DNA of 64,000 nucleotides from Litchfieldella xinjiangensis (GTDB taxonomy: Bacteria > Pseudomonadota > Gammaproteobacteria > Pseudomonadales > Halomonadaceae), in contig NZ_JPZL01000001.1 in NCBI RefSeq assembly GCF_000759345.1, forward strand, positions 1,178,001 through 1,242,000. Direction: 5' to 3'. The notes beneath the pieces were generated by a model. That model saw only the letters and a list, made by a program, of their open reading frames with translations, was not told the DNA's origin and did no database searches. This document shows, one piece after another, positions 26,955 to 35,467 of the stretch (the stretch's first letter is position 1; each line of letters opens with the position of its first letter). The position numbers and the translations under genes are program-made.

Positions 26955-27940
26955 ATGCCTTCTCCAGGTAAATGATCCCGCTCATGCGCTCGCTCGAGAT
27001 CCAGCTCAGGACCCTGCGGCACGATAAGCGTCGGGTTGAGCGCGGCATTGGTGTAGTAACCGATCTTGATATGCTCGAGGTTGACCGTCTCGCGTACACC
27101 CGGCCACTGATAGAGCTCACGCAAATAGCTCGACAGGTGCGGATAGTCTTCCAGGCGACGGATATTGCATTTGAAGGCACCATGGTAAGCCGTATCGAAG
27201 CGTACCAACGTGACGAAGAGACGCCAGTCGGCTTCGGTCAGGAAGGTGCCTGCCAGGTAGCGATGCGTGGCCAAGTGGTCTTCGAGGCGATCGAGCGCTT
27301 GGAACACCTCGGTAACAGCACCCTCATAGGTTGCCTGGTTCCTGGCGAAACCGGCCCGATAGACGCCATTGTTGAGCTTCTCGTAGACGAACTCGTTCCA
27401 GGCATCGATCGTCGCGCGCAGCGGTTCGGGGTAGAAGTCGAGGTTGTTCCCCGTGAGATGGTCGAATGCGCTATTGAAGATCCGGATGATATCCGCCGAC
27501 TCGTTGTTGACGATCTGCCCTTGAGCCCGATCCCATAGCACCGGGACCGACACCTTGCCGGTGTAGTGGGAATCACTCGCTGTATAGAGCTGATGGTGGC
27601 GTCGGACTTCGCTTAGGTGCGGTCCGGCATCCTGCGGGACGGCATAACTCCAGCCTTCTTCCCCCAGTGCCGCATCGGCGACAGAGAGCGGGATCAGGTC
27701 TTCCAATCCCTTGAGCTTGCGAAAGATCAGCGTACGTGAAGCCCAGGGGCAGCAGTAGGCGACGAAGAGTTGATAACGTCCTGGCTCGGCGAGCGGTGCG
27801 TCGCTGGCCTTCGCCCGCGACTCGCCATAGGGCATGATCCAGCGCCGAAACTTGGTGGGCTCCCGGTCAAAGGCACCCCCTCTGATTTCGCTTTCGGCAA
27901 TCTCGCCCTTCACCCATTGTCCATTGATAAGGCCTGGCAT
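26927..27940 (-). CDS. Glutathionyl-hydroquinone reductase (YqjG/PcpF-type GST)
   Basis: A 337-residue Xi-class glutathione transferase. The active cysteine is in the YCCPWASRT motif near residue 63; other marks are KVSVPVLWD, NNESADIIRIFNSAF and HPTLIVPQGP-like NPTLIVPQGPELD. It reduces glutathionyl-hydroquinones in the cytoplasm. The ATG at 27940 has GGAGAACG upstream; the frame extends to 28081 without support. Operon with the aldo/keto reductase. Confidence 0.9.
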   Translation of the reverse strand: MPGLINGQWVKGEIAESEIRGGAFDREPTKFRRWIMPYGESRAKASDAPLAEPGRYQLFVAYCCPWASRTLIFRKLKGLEDLIPLSVADAALGEEGWSYAVPQDAGPHLSEVRRHHQLYTASDSHYTGKVSVPVLWDRAQGQIVNNESADIIRIFNSAFDHLTGNNLDFYPEPLRATIDAWNEFVYEKLNNGVYRAGFARNQATYEGAVTEVFQALDRLEDHLATHRYLAGTFLTEADWRLFVTLVRFDTAYHGAFKCNIRRLEDYPHLSSYLRELYQWPGVRETVNLEHIKIGYYTNAALNPTLIVPQGPELDLERAHERDHLPGEGIWIRTEAAG

Positions 27941-28147
27941 AACGTTCTCCGAAGCTGAATGTGACTGAGACCCGCCGTCAGCCACCAAGTACTTTGATGA
28001 GGTTATGCGTAGCGTGCAGTAGTTTCCCCAGGGGTGTAAGACGCCAGGACAGAAACAGATGATTAACGATTTGGAAATCATCCGCGGGGCGCTGGAAGAG
28101 AACGGGTCCGTACGGAGCTGAACGCAGTGCAGGAAGAAGCTTCAGGT

Positions 28148-28519
28148 CTACTCCTGTAGGGCCTGATACCGGGTGCGGGCAGCCACAATGGCGCCGTGAT
28201 GCGTATCCGCCCAGACCACCAGCTGCTGCATCGGCTCGAGAAAGGAGCGCCCCAGCGGGGTCAGGGTATATTCCACCCGTGGGGGAACCTCGGGATAGAG
28301 CGTACGCGTGATGAAACCATCCTGCTCCAGCTGCTTGAGCGTGCGGGAGAGCATCTGCTTCGAGATATCGCCAATCTCGCGCATCAGGGCATTGAAGCGC
28401 AGGGTGCCGGGAGCCAGAGCCTCAAGGATCAGCAGGCTCCACTGATTGCCAATGCGATCGAGCACGTCGCGAATCGGGCAAGGCTGTTCGAACATCTCTT
28501 CGTCAGGGACCGTTGTCAT
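28148..28519 (-). CDS. HxlR-family transcriptional regulator
   Basis: A 123-residue winged-helix regulator: CPIRDVLDRIGNQWSLLILEAL, RFNALMREIGDISKQMLSRTLKQLEQDGFI and PPRVEYTLTPLGRSF are the HxlR signature. A cysteine at residue 14, before the first helix, is the conserved redox or electrophile sensor position in this family. It is divergent from an NAD(P)-binding protein gene, a common target arrangement. Confidence 0.92.
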   Translation of the reverse strand: MTTVPDEEMFEQPCPIRDVLDRIGNQWSLLILEALAPGTLRFNALMREIGDISKQMLSRTLKQLEQDGFITRTLYPEVPPRVEYTLTPLGRSFLEPMQQLVVWADTHHGAIVAARTRYQALQE

Positions 28520-28624
28520 TGTCTCTCCGTAAATGAGTGGTCGTGCATGGTCACATTGTCGTGACCCGGTCAGGTAAAAGTGACTTCTTGTGCCGTCTCG
28601 GTATCTCCTTTAAGTTTATCTCAC

Positions 28625-28641
28625 GGTCTACATGTTAGACC
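28625..28641. promoter_or_regulatory. Candidate operator of the HxlR-type regulator
   Basis: A perfect inverted repeat GGTCTA-CATGT-TAGACC lies in the divergent promoter region, 33 bases before the ATG of the NAD(P)-binding protein gene. HxlR dimers bind such short palindromes; the assignment is by position. Confidence 0.5.
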
Positions 28642-28673
28642 AAGTTTCAAAACTGAACTTATAGGAGTGTCTC

Positions 28674-29285
28674 ATGGCAAATGTTGCGCTTATCGGGGCG
28701 TCGGGTGATGCAGGCTCACGTATTCTCGCAGAACTATCCGATCGGGGGCATCGGGTGACAGCCATTGCTCGAAATACGGACAGGATTGCCTCATTGCCTG
28801 GCGTTACGCCGAGGCAGGGCGATGCCAACGACCAGCAGGCGCTGGGAGCATTGCTCAAGGGGCATGACGCGGTCATCAGTGCCGTGCCCTTTACGGCCAG
28901 CGACGTCAGAAAGCTCGTGGGGGCCGTACGTGAGGCCGGAGTAGCGCGCTATCTGGTGGTGGGCGGGGCAGGTAGCCTCGAGGTCGCGCCCGGCGAGCGG
29001 GTCATCGATCAGCCCGATTTTCCCGAAGCCTACAAGCCCGAAGCACGTGCTGGCAGTGAGTTTCTGGACTTCCTGCGCGGCGTTGATGATCTCGACTGGA
29101 CGTTCCTGTCGCCTTCGGCAGAGTTCGTTCCCGGTGAGCGTACCGGAAAGTTTCGTCTTGGACAGGATATGCTGCTGACCCATGCAACGGGCTCCAGTAT
29201 CTCTTTTGAAGACTACGCCATCGCGCTGGTAGATGAGCTGGAAAAACCTGCCCATGTACGTCAGCGCTTCACGGTTGGCTACTGA
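28674..29285 (+). CDS. NAD(P)-binding Rossmann-fold oxidoreductase (atypical SDR)
   Basis: A 203-residue protein with dinucleotide motif IGASGDAGSRI at residues about 6-16, a mid RxxDR loop (RNTDRI), VISAVPF and YLVVGGAGSLEV. This is the NAD(P)H-binding family (YwnB/NmrA-like). ATAGGAGTG precedes the ATG. Probably controlled by the divergent HxlR regulator; the substrate is unknown. Confidence 0.88.
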   Translation: MANVALIGASGDAGSRILAELSDRGHRVTAIARNTDRIASLPGVTPRQGDANDQQALGALLKGHDAVISAVPFTASDVRKLVGAVREAGVARYLVVGGAGSLEVAPGERVIDQPDFPEAYKPEARAGSEFLDFLRGVDDLDWTFLSPSAEFVPGERTGKFRLGQDMLLTHATGSSISFEDYAIALVDELEKPAHVRQRFTVGY

Positions 29286-29343
29286 TTAATGTCCAGCCGA
29301 ACAGAGCGTAACTGACCTGATAGCTCCGGATTGGCGTCGATAG

Positions 29344-29371
29344 GAAATGGCCCTCGTGGCCATTTCTTTTT
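29344..29371 (+). terminator. Rho-independent terminator
   Basis: Perfect 9-bp stem GAAATGGCC / GGCCATTTC, 5-base loop, then TTTTT, 58 bases past the SDR-like gene. Confidence 0.88.
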
Positions 29372-29381
29372 ACTATCAATA

Positions 29382-29399
29382 CTACCTACCGGTCGGTAG
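29382..29399. promoter_or_regulatory. Candidate TetR-type operator
   Basis: The 18-bp site CTACCTACCGGTCGGTAG is palindromic at 8 of 9 positions per half and resembles common TetR-family operators of the ACCGGTCGGT type. It lies 83 bases upstream of the TetR-family gene start. Confidence 0.65.
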
Positions 29400-29482
29400 C
29401 TTTTCTGGGTTAGGATTCGCTGCTCGGTGTTCGAACCCCTAAAGGCGAGCGACACCGGGTTTCAACTTTCTGAGTACCGATA

Positions 29483-30088
29483 ATGGCATCCACCACGACA
29501 CCCGCGCTCAAGCGGGTGCTCAACGCTGCAGTGGTTCAGTTCGCCCGGCATGGCTATGAAGGGGCATCGCTGTCCGTTATTGCCGCTGACGCCGGGATTC
29601 GCAAGGCGTCGCTCTACTCGCACGTCAAAAACAAGGACGCATTGTTCATGGCGGTCTTTGAAGACGCGCTGCACAGCGAAGCGCGTTTTGCCCGAGACTG
29701 CTTTGCTCGTCCCGATCCCAAGTTGCCAGGGCAGAACTATTGCGCGTCCTTGCTGGCGCGCTACGCCGATTCCGAGCATTTCCGCTTTCTGCTGCGCACG
29801 GCCTATATCCCGCCTGAGCCGCTCTTTCACGAGCTTCAGGAGGGCTATGAGACCTACATGCAGCAACTGCTGGCGGACTTTACGACAGCGCTGCGCCGCC
29901 ATGTCGGGGATGCGCTTTCCGATCGGGACGCCGAGATCATGGGGCACGCCTGGATGGGCATGGTCGATAGCCTTCACGTGGCATTGATCTACATCGGTCA
30001 GGCGCGTTTCGAGGCGCGCCTCAATGCCCTCGAACATCTCATGAGCGACAGCATCGCAAGGCTTGCTAGAGGAGAACGTCATGACTGA
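29483..30088 (+). CDS. TetR-family transcriptional regulator
   Basis: A 201-residue regulator with a standard N-terminal HTH (VVQFARHGYEGASLSVIAADAGIRKASLYSHVKNKDALF, about residues 15-50) and a helical ligand domain. Its stop overlaps the efflux pump gene by 8 bases, and a palindrome sits upstream, so it likely represses itself and the pump. Confidence 0.92.
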   Translation: MASTTTPALKRVLNAAVVQFARHGYEGASLSVIAADAGIRKASLYSHVKNKDALFMAVFEDALHSEARFARDCFARPDPKLPGQNYCASLLARYADSEHFRFLLRTAYIPPEPLFHELQEGYETYMQQLLADFTTALRRHVGDALSDRDAEIMGHAWMGMVDSLHVALIYIGQARFEARLNALEHLMSDSIARLARGERHD

Positions 30089-31307
30089 ACAGGCTGCTCG
30101 GGCAAGCGCCCTTCAAAATACTGTCGGTATGGCGCTGGTGATTTTGCTGGCCCTGCTGACCGCACTCGATGCCATGGCCATCGACATGTACCTGCCCGGC
30201 ATGCCGATGATTGCCCAGACTTATGATGTCTCGGCCGGCAGCGTGCAGCAGACGCTTTCCGTGTTCCTGGCCGGGCTGGCGCTGGGGCAGTGTCTGTATG
30301 GCCCGCTACTGGATCGTTTTGACCGCCGGATGCCACTCATGGCAGGGCTTGTGATCTTTGTGGCAGGGTCTATCGCCGCTGCACTTGCGCCAACTCTCGA
30401 GTGGCTTCTGGCTGCACGTTTTGCCCAGGCCATTGGCGCAGCCGCCGGACTGGTGGCCCCGCGTGCCATCGTGGCCGATCTCTGCGACGTGAGCAGCTCT
30501 GCCCGGATCTTTTCGTTGCTGATGCAGGTCATGATGATTGCCCCGGTGGTGGCGCCCATGATGGGCGGCTTCCTGCTCGAGCATGGGGGCTGGCGCGGCA
30601 TCTTCTGGGTACTGGCAGCACTCGGCCTCGTTGGCCTGATGTGGAGCCTCATGTCCATTCCTGAATCACTCGATCCCGAGCGTCGCGTGGCGCTGAGTGT
30701 AGGCAACGTGGTACGGGGCTATCTAGTCCAGTCCCGCCGCCGGGTTTATATGGCCTACACGGCAGCCGGCGGCTTTGTGCTGGGGTCGCTTTTTACCTAC
30801 ATCAGCGCTGCCGCCTTCGTGTTTACCGAGCATTTCGGCATGACGCCGACTCATTTCAGCTATCTGTTTGCCGCCAACTCGGTCGGGCTGATCATCGGCG
30901 GGATAGTAGCCAACAAGCTGTCCGCGCGCGGCATGACGCCTGCGCGGGTCACCTACATCGGGCTTGGCATGCATGCTCTGGCTGGTGCGCTGTTAAGCCT
31001 AGCCGTCACGTCCGGCATGGCCACCTTCAAGGTCTATGTGGGATTACTGGCGGTTGCGATCGGGTCGCTCGGACTGGTGTTCGGCAACCTGACGGCACTG
31101 ACCATGAACCATGGCGGCCGGCAGGCGGGTGTGGCCTCGGCACTGATGGGCACACTGCATTATTTGCTGGCAGCTGGTGTGGGCTATCTGGTCAGTCTGG
31201 CCACGCAGGGACCGGCGCTGATGCCTTTGACCATCGCCCTCTGCGGGATCATGGCCATTGCGCTGTGCGTATTGGCAGCGCGACTGACGCACCGCGAAGA
31301 AGGCTGA
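30081..31307 (+). CDS. MFS drug efflux transporter, Bcr/CflA family
   Basis: A 408-residue protein with about 12 membrane helices. Bcr/CflA marks are ALDAMAIDMYLPGMPMIAQTYDVSAGSVQQTLSVFLAGLALGQCLYGPLLDRFDRRMPL (TM1-TM3 with motif A) and the central VAPMMGGFLLEHGGWRGIFWVLA. The ATG at 30081 with AGAGGAGA upstream is preferred. Drug or metabolite export, probably induced by the TetR ligand. Confidence 0.9.
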   Translation: MTEQAARASALQNTVGMALVILLALLTALDAMAIDMYLPGMPMIAQTYDVSAGSVQQTLSVFLAGLALGQCLYGPLLDRFDRRMPLMAGLVIFVAGSIAAALAPTLEWLLAARFAQAIGAAAGLVAPRAIVADLCDVSSSARIFSLLMQVMMIAPVVAPMMGGFLLEHGGWRGIFWVLAALGLVGLMWSLMSIPESLDPERRVALSVGNVVRGYLVQSRRRVYMAYTAAGGFVLGSLFTYISAAAFVFTEHFGMTPTHFSYLFAANSVGLIIGGIVANKLSARGMTPARVTYIGLGMHALAGALLSLAVTSGMATFKVYVGLLAVAIGSLGLVFGNLTALTMNHGGRQAGVASALMGTLHYLLAAGVGYLVSLATQGPALMPLTIALCGIMAIALCVLAARLTHREEG

Positions 31308-31695
31308 CATCAGCAGTCGAACCTTTCCAAGGTTCATCGCAGCCAAGTGTGAACCAAGAAGGGCCTAAGGCAGAGCGGGATAGGGGAACGACGGTAAAAT
31401 CGAGTAGCTGGCCACCAAGACACCAGCCTACGCACACCGCCGTGACCATGGATGCTACCCCGCTCTGCTCGCTCTGAAACGTTCAACGACACCCATCACG
31501 AGGCCTTCGATCCTACGTATCTTCACCGCGCCCGTGAGGCTCCGCTGCTGCTCTATTGGATTAAGCCCGTCGGTTGCCCCAGGCTGCCCCAATGGTAGAA
31601 CGTCTGGCCACGTTGCTGCCGATTCAGCATTATGAGTTCGAAATTCATCGTGACCTACCCGAACCAGCCACTGTACCGTCAGTGTATTAAGATCA
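31308..31695. other. No gene recognised
   Basis: Short frames only (for example plus 31632-31871, minus 31249-31449) with no recognisable motifs. It looks like decayed sequence at the edge of the variable zone. Confidence 0.5.
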
Positions 31696-31988
31696 GCCCA
31701 TTTCCAGGGGTTGGCCGTCTCGACGCTCAGCGTCTCGAAATCCTTTCACGCGCCGAAACCCGGATAACGAGGCTTATCAGACCTGGATGGCACTTCCAGT
31801 TCGATGCCTCCCATGTCTGCGAATCGCTCACGTATACGAGACCCCAGCCCCTTTGCTTGAGGCTGTTTTAATGCATTTCGCAGAATGATACGAACCTACT
31901 CTTCCATGGAATGGCCATGCTTAGCCGCCTCCATGCGAAGCTGAGCCTTTAGCTGCTTATCCAAGTTGCGGATCGTTATGGATGCCAT
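31696..31988 (-). pseudogene. Inactivated FitA/VapB antitoxin fused to the tail of a FitB/VapC toxin
   Basis: From ATG 31988 the frame reads MASITIRNLDKQLKAQLRM, a ribbon-helix-helix FitA-type antitoxin, but codon 31 is TAG (31896-31898). The same frame continues as VRIILRNAL and a typical FitA C-terminus to a TGA at 31746-31748, 80 codons in all, so a single nonsense change broke it. Immediately after comes KDFETLSVETANPWK, which resembles only the last residues of PIN-domain toxins. The rest of the toxin is deleted. Confidence 0.65.
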
Positions 31989-32116
31989 GGTCATTTTCGC
32001 TTCGTGCTATCTATGCAATCAATGCTAGCGCAAAAGACAAGCGAGATATCACCTATGCTTGGCGACTGGTAGCGTGCTGAGCCATAGGTAGGCATCGAGA
32101 ATAAGGGTCATGAATT

Positions 32117-32288
32117 TGGCGGGCCCAGCAGGACTCGAACCTGCGACCAAGGGATTATGAGTTCGCTTTTAAAGCAATAAGTTACTGACACACAAGGAAA
32201 AGCAACCGTAATCGAGCGAAAGGTACAGTTCTTTGGAATCAGTAGCTTAGCGAAATTTGAGGATAGCATACGAAGCTGGTGTGTGTAC
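32117..32288. repeat. attL-like repeat: tRNA 3' fragment plus element end (copy A)
   Basis: The first 46 bases match the tRNA(CAU) 3' end at 60479-60524 except at T-arm positions and base 73. The full 172 bases match 43763-43934 without gaps, with 13 mismatches counted by eye (about 92% identity). A GGTACAGT motif lies at 32222-32229. Confidence 0.85.
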
Positions 32289-32622
32289 TTCTGTTGTACC
32301 TTCCTTGCTGCTTAAAGAAGCCTTGGGGTCAACTGGAAAATTCACATCAGCTTGATCAACCTGTTTTCACGCTTTCTCACAGCCCACGGAAAGCCAGGAT
32401 TAGGCCTTGTGGGCAATCGGATTCGTGAGCTGGCTATGCGGCTTCGTAGATTCGGCTACAGCCACATCACATGCTGTTTCCTCGATGAAGGCTTTCCCGA
32501 GCGGCGGAGCATCTGATTTGTTACCCTATCCATGAAAGGTTCTCCTCGGCTCAGAAACAAGTGTATCCCAAAGCTGAGAGCCAGTCCCATGCCCCAGTGG
32601 GTTTTAACGATAAGGATATGGC
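32289..32622. other. No gene recognised
   Basis: Left-end DNA of island 1 before the exonuclease gene. A minus-strand frame (32456-32701) has no family features and overlaps that gene. Confidence 0.5.
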
Positions 32623-33171
32623 ATGACCAATAACGAGCTTTATGTTTCCGTCGACGTCGAAACCTCAGGACCGGTACCTGGTGAATATAGCCTGCTTTCA
32701 ATTGGGGCCTGCCTTGTAGCCGACCCCAACACGTCCATCTATCTTGAACTACAGCCGGACAGCACTATGCACGATCCGGAGGCAGTTGCTGTCTCCGGAC
32801 TTGATCTAGAGAAATTGAAGCAGGAGGGTCTCGCCCCACAAGAGGCAATGCGTACACTTGAACGATGGCTAGAATCCTCTTGCCTGCGGGGACAGAAAGC
32901 TGTTTTCGTGGGCCTTAATGCACCGTTCGACTGGTCATTTGTCAACTACTACTTCCATAAATATCTGGGAAGTAACCCATTTGGGTTCACCGCAATCGAT
33001 ATGAAGGCCTACTTCATGGGTGCTAGCGGTTGTAGCTGGGGTGAAACAAAGTCTTCCCACATGAGCACCAAGCTCAAACCACGCAGTGCGCCAAACCACA
33101 ACGCATTGGATGATGCCAGATTTCAGGCTGAACTTTTCGCTCTAATGCTCGCGAACAGAAATGACCGCTGA
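32623..33171 (+). CDS. DEDDh 3'-5' exonuclease-like protein
   Basis: A 182-residue protein of the RNase T/oligoribonuclease fold. All motifs are present: VDVETSG (ExoI, residues about 10-16), LNAPFDWSFVN (ExoII) and HNALDDARFQAE (ExoIII, DEDDh-type His and Asp). It converges on the CBASS operon, 32 bases from the cap3 stop. CBASS loci are known to carry DEDDh exonucleases (Cap18) that degrade nucleotide signals; that assignment here is inference from position. A general nuclease role is the alternative. Confidence 0.8.
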   Translation: MTNNELYVSVDVETSGPVPGEYSLLSIGACLVADPNTSIYLELQPDSTMHDPEAVAVSGLDLEKLKQEGLAPQEAMRTLERWLESSCLRGQKAVFVGLNAPFDWSFVNYYFHKYLGSNPFGFTAIDMKAYFMGASGCSWGETKSSHMSTKLKPRSAPNHNALDDARFQAELFALMLANRNDR

Positions 33172-33203
33172 CCGGCATCCAAGATTCATGACTAGGCTAT
33201 CAT

Positions 33204-33686
33204 TCAACTAATCCTAATAGCCTCTATATACCTTCCCCCTCTAAATGACCACGCCTTGATGCCTTCTGACTTATCTGACGTGCCAACGATGATGGCTAGC
33301 GGGTGTGGCAAATCCCGCATATAGCGTGCCGAAAACCTAGAGAAACTCCTTACATCTGCAGGCGAAATTACTGGTGCAATCTGGGGATGGGTATGCCAAT
33401 ACCCCACCAAGCGCAGACCTTTCGCATTGGCACTCTCTATCTCCTGACGGCAGCGTCTCGAATCCAACTCCAACCACGATCTGCCCCCTCGGTCGTCCCG
33501 GTGAGGAGGCGTAGCCCGTGCAAGCAGCAACCCGGTGCAGTTAAGTGGATTAACAAACAATTGCCCCCCTCGCTCCACGCCCGAGCCTCGCTGACGATGG
33601 CTATCCAGAACGTCAACAACCTCCTGAGACACTAGGAGTTCGACCCCTACCTCCGGCCATTTCCAGCGCCAAGCAATATCCGTCAT
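33204..33686 (-). CDS. cap3: Cap3: JAB/JAMM isopeptidase of type II CBASS
   Basis: A 160-residue metallopeptidase of the Mov34/JAB fold. The JAMM zinc motif is complete: Glu in VERGGQLF (about residue 38) and HTHPQIAPVISPAD (H-x-H-x7-S-x2-D). In type II CBASS, Cap3 cleaves the conjugate that Cap2 makes on the CD-NTase. Its start overlaps the cap2 stop by 4 bases. Last gene of the operon. Confidence 0.88.
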   Translation of the reverse strand: MTDIAWRWKWPEVGVELLVSQEVVDVLDSHRQRGSGVERGGQLFVNPLNCTGLLLARATPPHRDDRGGRSWLELDSRRCRQEIESANAKGLRLVGYWHTHPQIAPVISPADVRSFSRFSARYMRDLPHPLAIIVGTSDKSEGIKAWSFRGGRYIEAIRIS

Positions 33687-35467
33687 TCCGTTCTTTCCTT
33701 ATTCCTTGGCCATTCGCGTTCCAGCAAGGATTGCCGTACTCCGTCGGGCAGTTCAGGGCCAAGGTATTCCCCACCGAGTTCCGCCACATCTTGAGGTCTG
33801 TAGATACTGCTGACCCACACTGAATCTTTGACGTTGCCGGTCAAGGTGCGCAAAGCAGTTTCCGACACCATTGAGGCGATGTTCACCATCCCCAGCGAAC
33901 CACCTGGAATGAAGCTCTCACCGCAGGCAGGGAGTGCAACGATCCCTCCTTTCGGCCACTCAGTTAACTTATATTTGAAATCACCGTTTTCTTTAAACAG
34001 ATTTGTAGCATCAAACGTTCCAGAGGGGGCTAAGAGGGCATGCCCCACATGTGTATGGGGTTCGCTCCAGGCCTGTAGCAACCCCCAGGCAGTGCCACTA
34101 GACTTGGCTCTCCAGAATGTCGCTTCTGACTGCCAATCTGCAGTGGTGACTATAACCAAATCCGCTTTATCGAATACGTCGGGCCTATTATCCATCACAA
34201 CCTCGGCAAAGGTCGCGTGCGCGGCGACTTCGATGGTAGGTAGGTCCCTGCGGATCCTCTCTCGCAGCGCCTTGGCCTTCGAGTATCCCAGATCATCTGC
34301 TCCCAGAACGTGCCTGCCAAGGTTAGCTGACTCGAGGGTTTCAGGGTCAATAAGGGTAAGGTGACCTACTCCGGAGCGAGCCAGCTGCATTGCCACAGGG
34401 CTCCCGAGCGATCCAACGCCGATGCAAACAACACGAGAATTCTCAAGGCTCTTGGCGGTGCCGCTTAGGTCACGAGACAAAATAGCTTCACGATCGAGCA
34501 CATGTAGCTCTGAAGCGCGGACGCGCGCTGGAGGACGATGCGAAGTCTTGACAGGATTTCGACGCGCAGAGCGTAAGCCGAATTTTGTCCCCCGCACCGT
34601 CGATGTATCGTGGGATATTAAGTTTAGACAGTAGATTGGTGCGAATGCGTCTCCGGGAAGCTCCAGGACAATCCATCGACTGGTCAGCGAACCGTGCTCT
34701 ACAAACCAAGTCTGTAGTCGCTTTGCATCGCCAGGCTTCAGATGTGGTGTAAGCCAGGGCAACAAGTGCTTTGGATCCGGAATGCGAACATCTGGATAGG
34801 TCAGCATTTTGACGTAGAATGCTGGCATCAGCGGCGCCCTGACTATCGAGGACCTTCCGACCACTCGCTTATAGTGGTTATTGAGTACAGAAACGTCTGA
34901 CGCTAGCCAGACCGGTCCATTCCACGATGACAAGGCGTGCCGAGGATCACTAAGGGCAAATAGTTCAGACGCTTCCTGAGGGCGGTGCAACAAAATTAGA
35001 TTTTGTGTGGATTGTCCGTGCTGTATGGACCAGTAGGATGTGATCTCATTCTGAAACTCTGCGTCGCGGATGGCCTTGTTGGATCCTGCCGTAGATAAAG
35101 ACACAATTTTTCCCAAGCGAAACATACTGTCATTGACCACAGCTTCGGGCGAGCCCGTGACAGGTCGCTCTTGAAATCCATGCAAACATAGTCCGGACTT
35201 CATAGCATGTGGCCAAACCAACCAAGGAGAAGGCTCGACATGGAGCTTCAACTGATCTCGTGGGAAGTTGGCTGGAAAGCTAATACGCAGTCGCCGTTCC
35301 ATCCCCGTGTAATCAACCGGCAAGGGGAAGAAGAAGCTCTTTGCTTCACCAGCTCTTAGAGGGGCAGGCCTGAGCAGAGCTGAGGCGTTATCTTTACCCA
35401 AAAAACTCTGAAGCGCGGCGATACCGCACTTCAGTGCTATGTCATCGCGATCAACCAAGGCGTTCAA
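33683..35467 (-). CDS. cap2: Cap2: E2-E1 ubiquitin-transfer-like enzyme of type II CBASS
   Basis: A 594-residue fusion. The N-terminal E2-like domain (to about residue 150) has the catalytic-cysteine context KSGLCLHGF. The C-terminal E1 domain (from about 320) has the adenylation motif VVCIGVGSLGSPVAMQLARSGVG, LTLIDPETLESANLGRH and a late candidate E1 cysteine in ALPACGESF. Cap2 primes the CD-NTase by covalently joining its C-terminus to a target. It overlaps cdn by 17 bases. Confidence 0.9.
   Translation of the reverse strand: MNALVDRDDIALKCGIAALQSFLGKDNASALLRPAPLRAGEAKSFFFPLPVDYTGMERRLRISFPANFPRDQLKLHVEPSPWLVWPHAMKSGLCLHGFQERPVTGSPEAVVNDSMFRLGKIVSLSTAGSNKAIRDAEFQNEITSYWSIQHGQSTQNLILLHRPQEASELFALSDPRHALSSWNGPVWLASDVSVLNNHYKRVVGRSSIVRAPLMPAFYVKMLTYPDVRIPDPKHLLPWLTPHLKPGDAKRLQTWFVEHGSLTSRWIVLELPGDAFAPIYCLNLISHDTSTVRGTKFGLRSARRNPVKTSHRPPARVRASELHVLDREAILSRDLSGTAKSLENSRVVCIGVGSLGSPVAMQLARSGVGHLTLIDPETLESANLGRHVLGADDLGYSKAKALRERIRRDLPTIEVAAHATFAEVVMDNRPDVFDKADLVIVTTADWQSEATFWRAKSSGTAWGLLQAWSEPHTHVGHALLAPSGTFDATNLFKENGDFKYKLTEWPKGGIVALPACGESFIPGGSLGMVNIASMVSETALRTLTGNVKDSVWVSSIYRPQDVAELGGEYLGPELPDGVRQSLLEREWPRNKERTE

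Noticed and set aside
31632-31871. 79-codon plus frame
   Set aside because: It is antisense to the FitAB remnant and has no family features.
32117-32162. A second tRNA gene
   Set aside because: Only the anticodon-to-3' part is present; the 5' half diverges right after the anticodon loop, so it is an att fragment.
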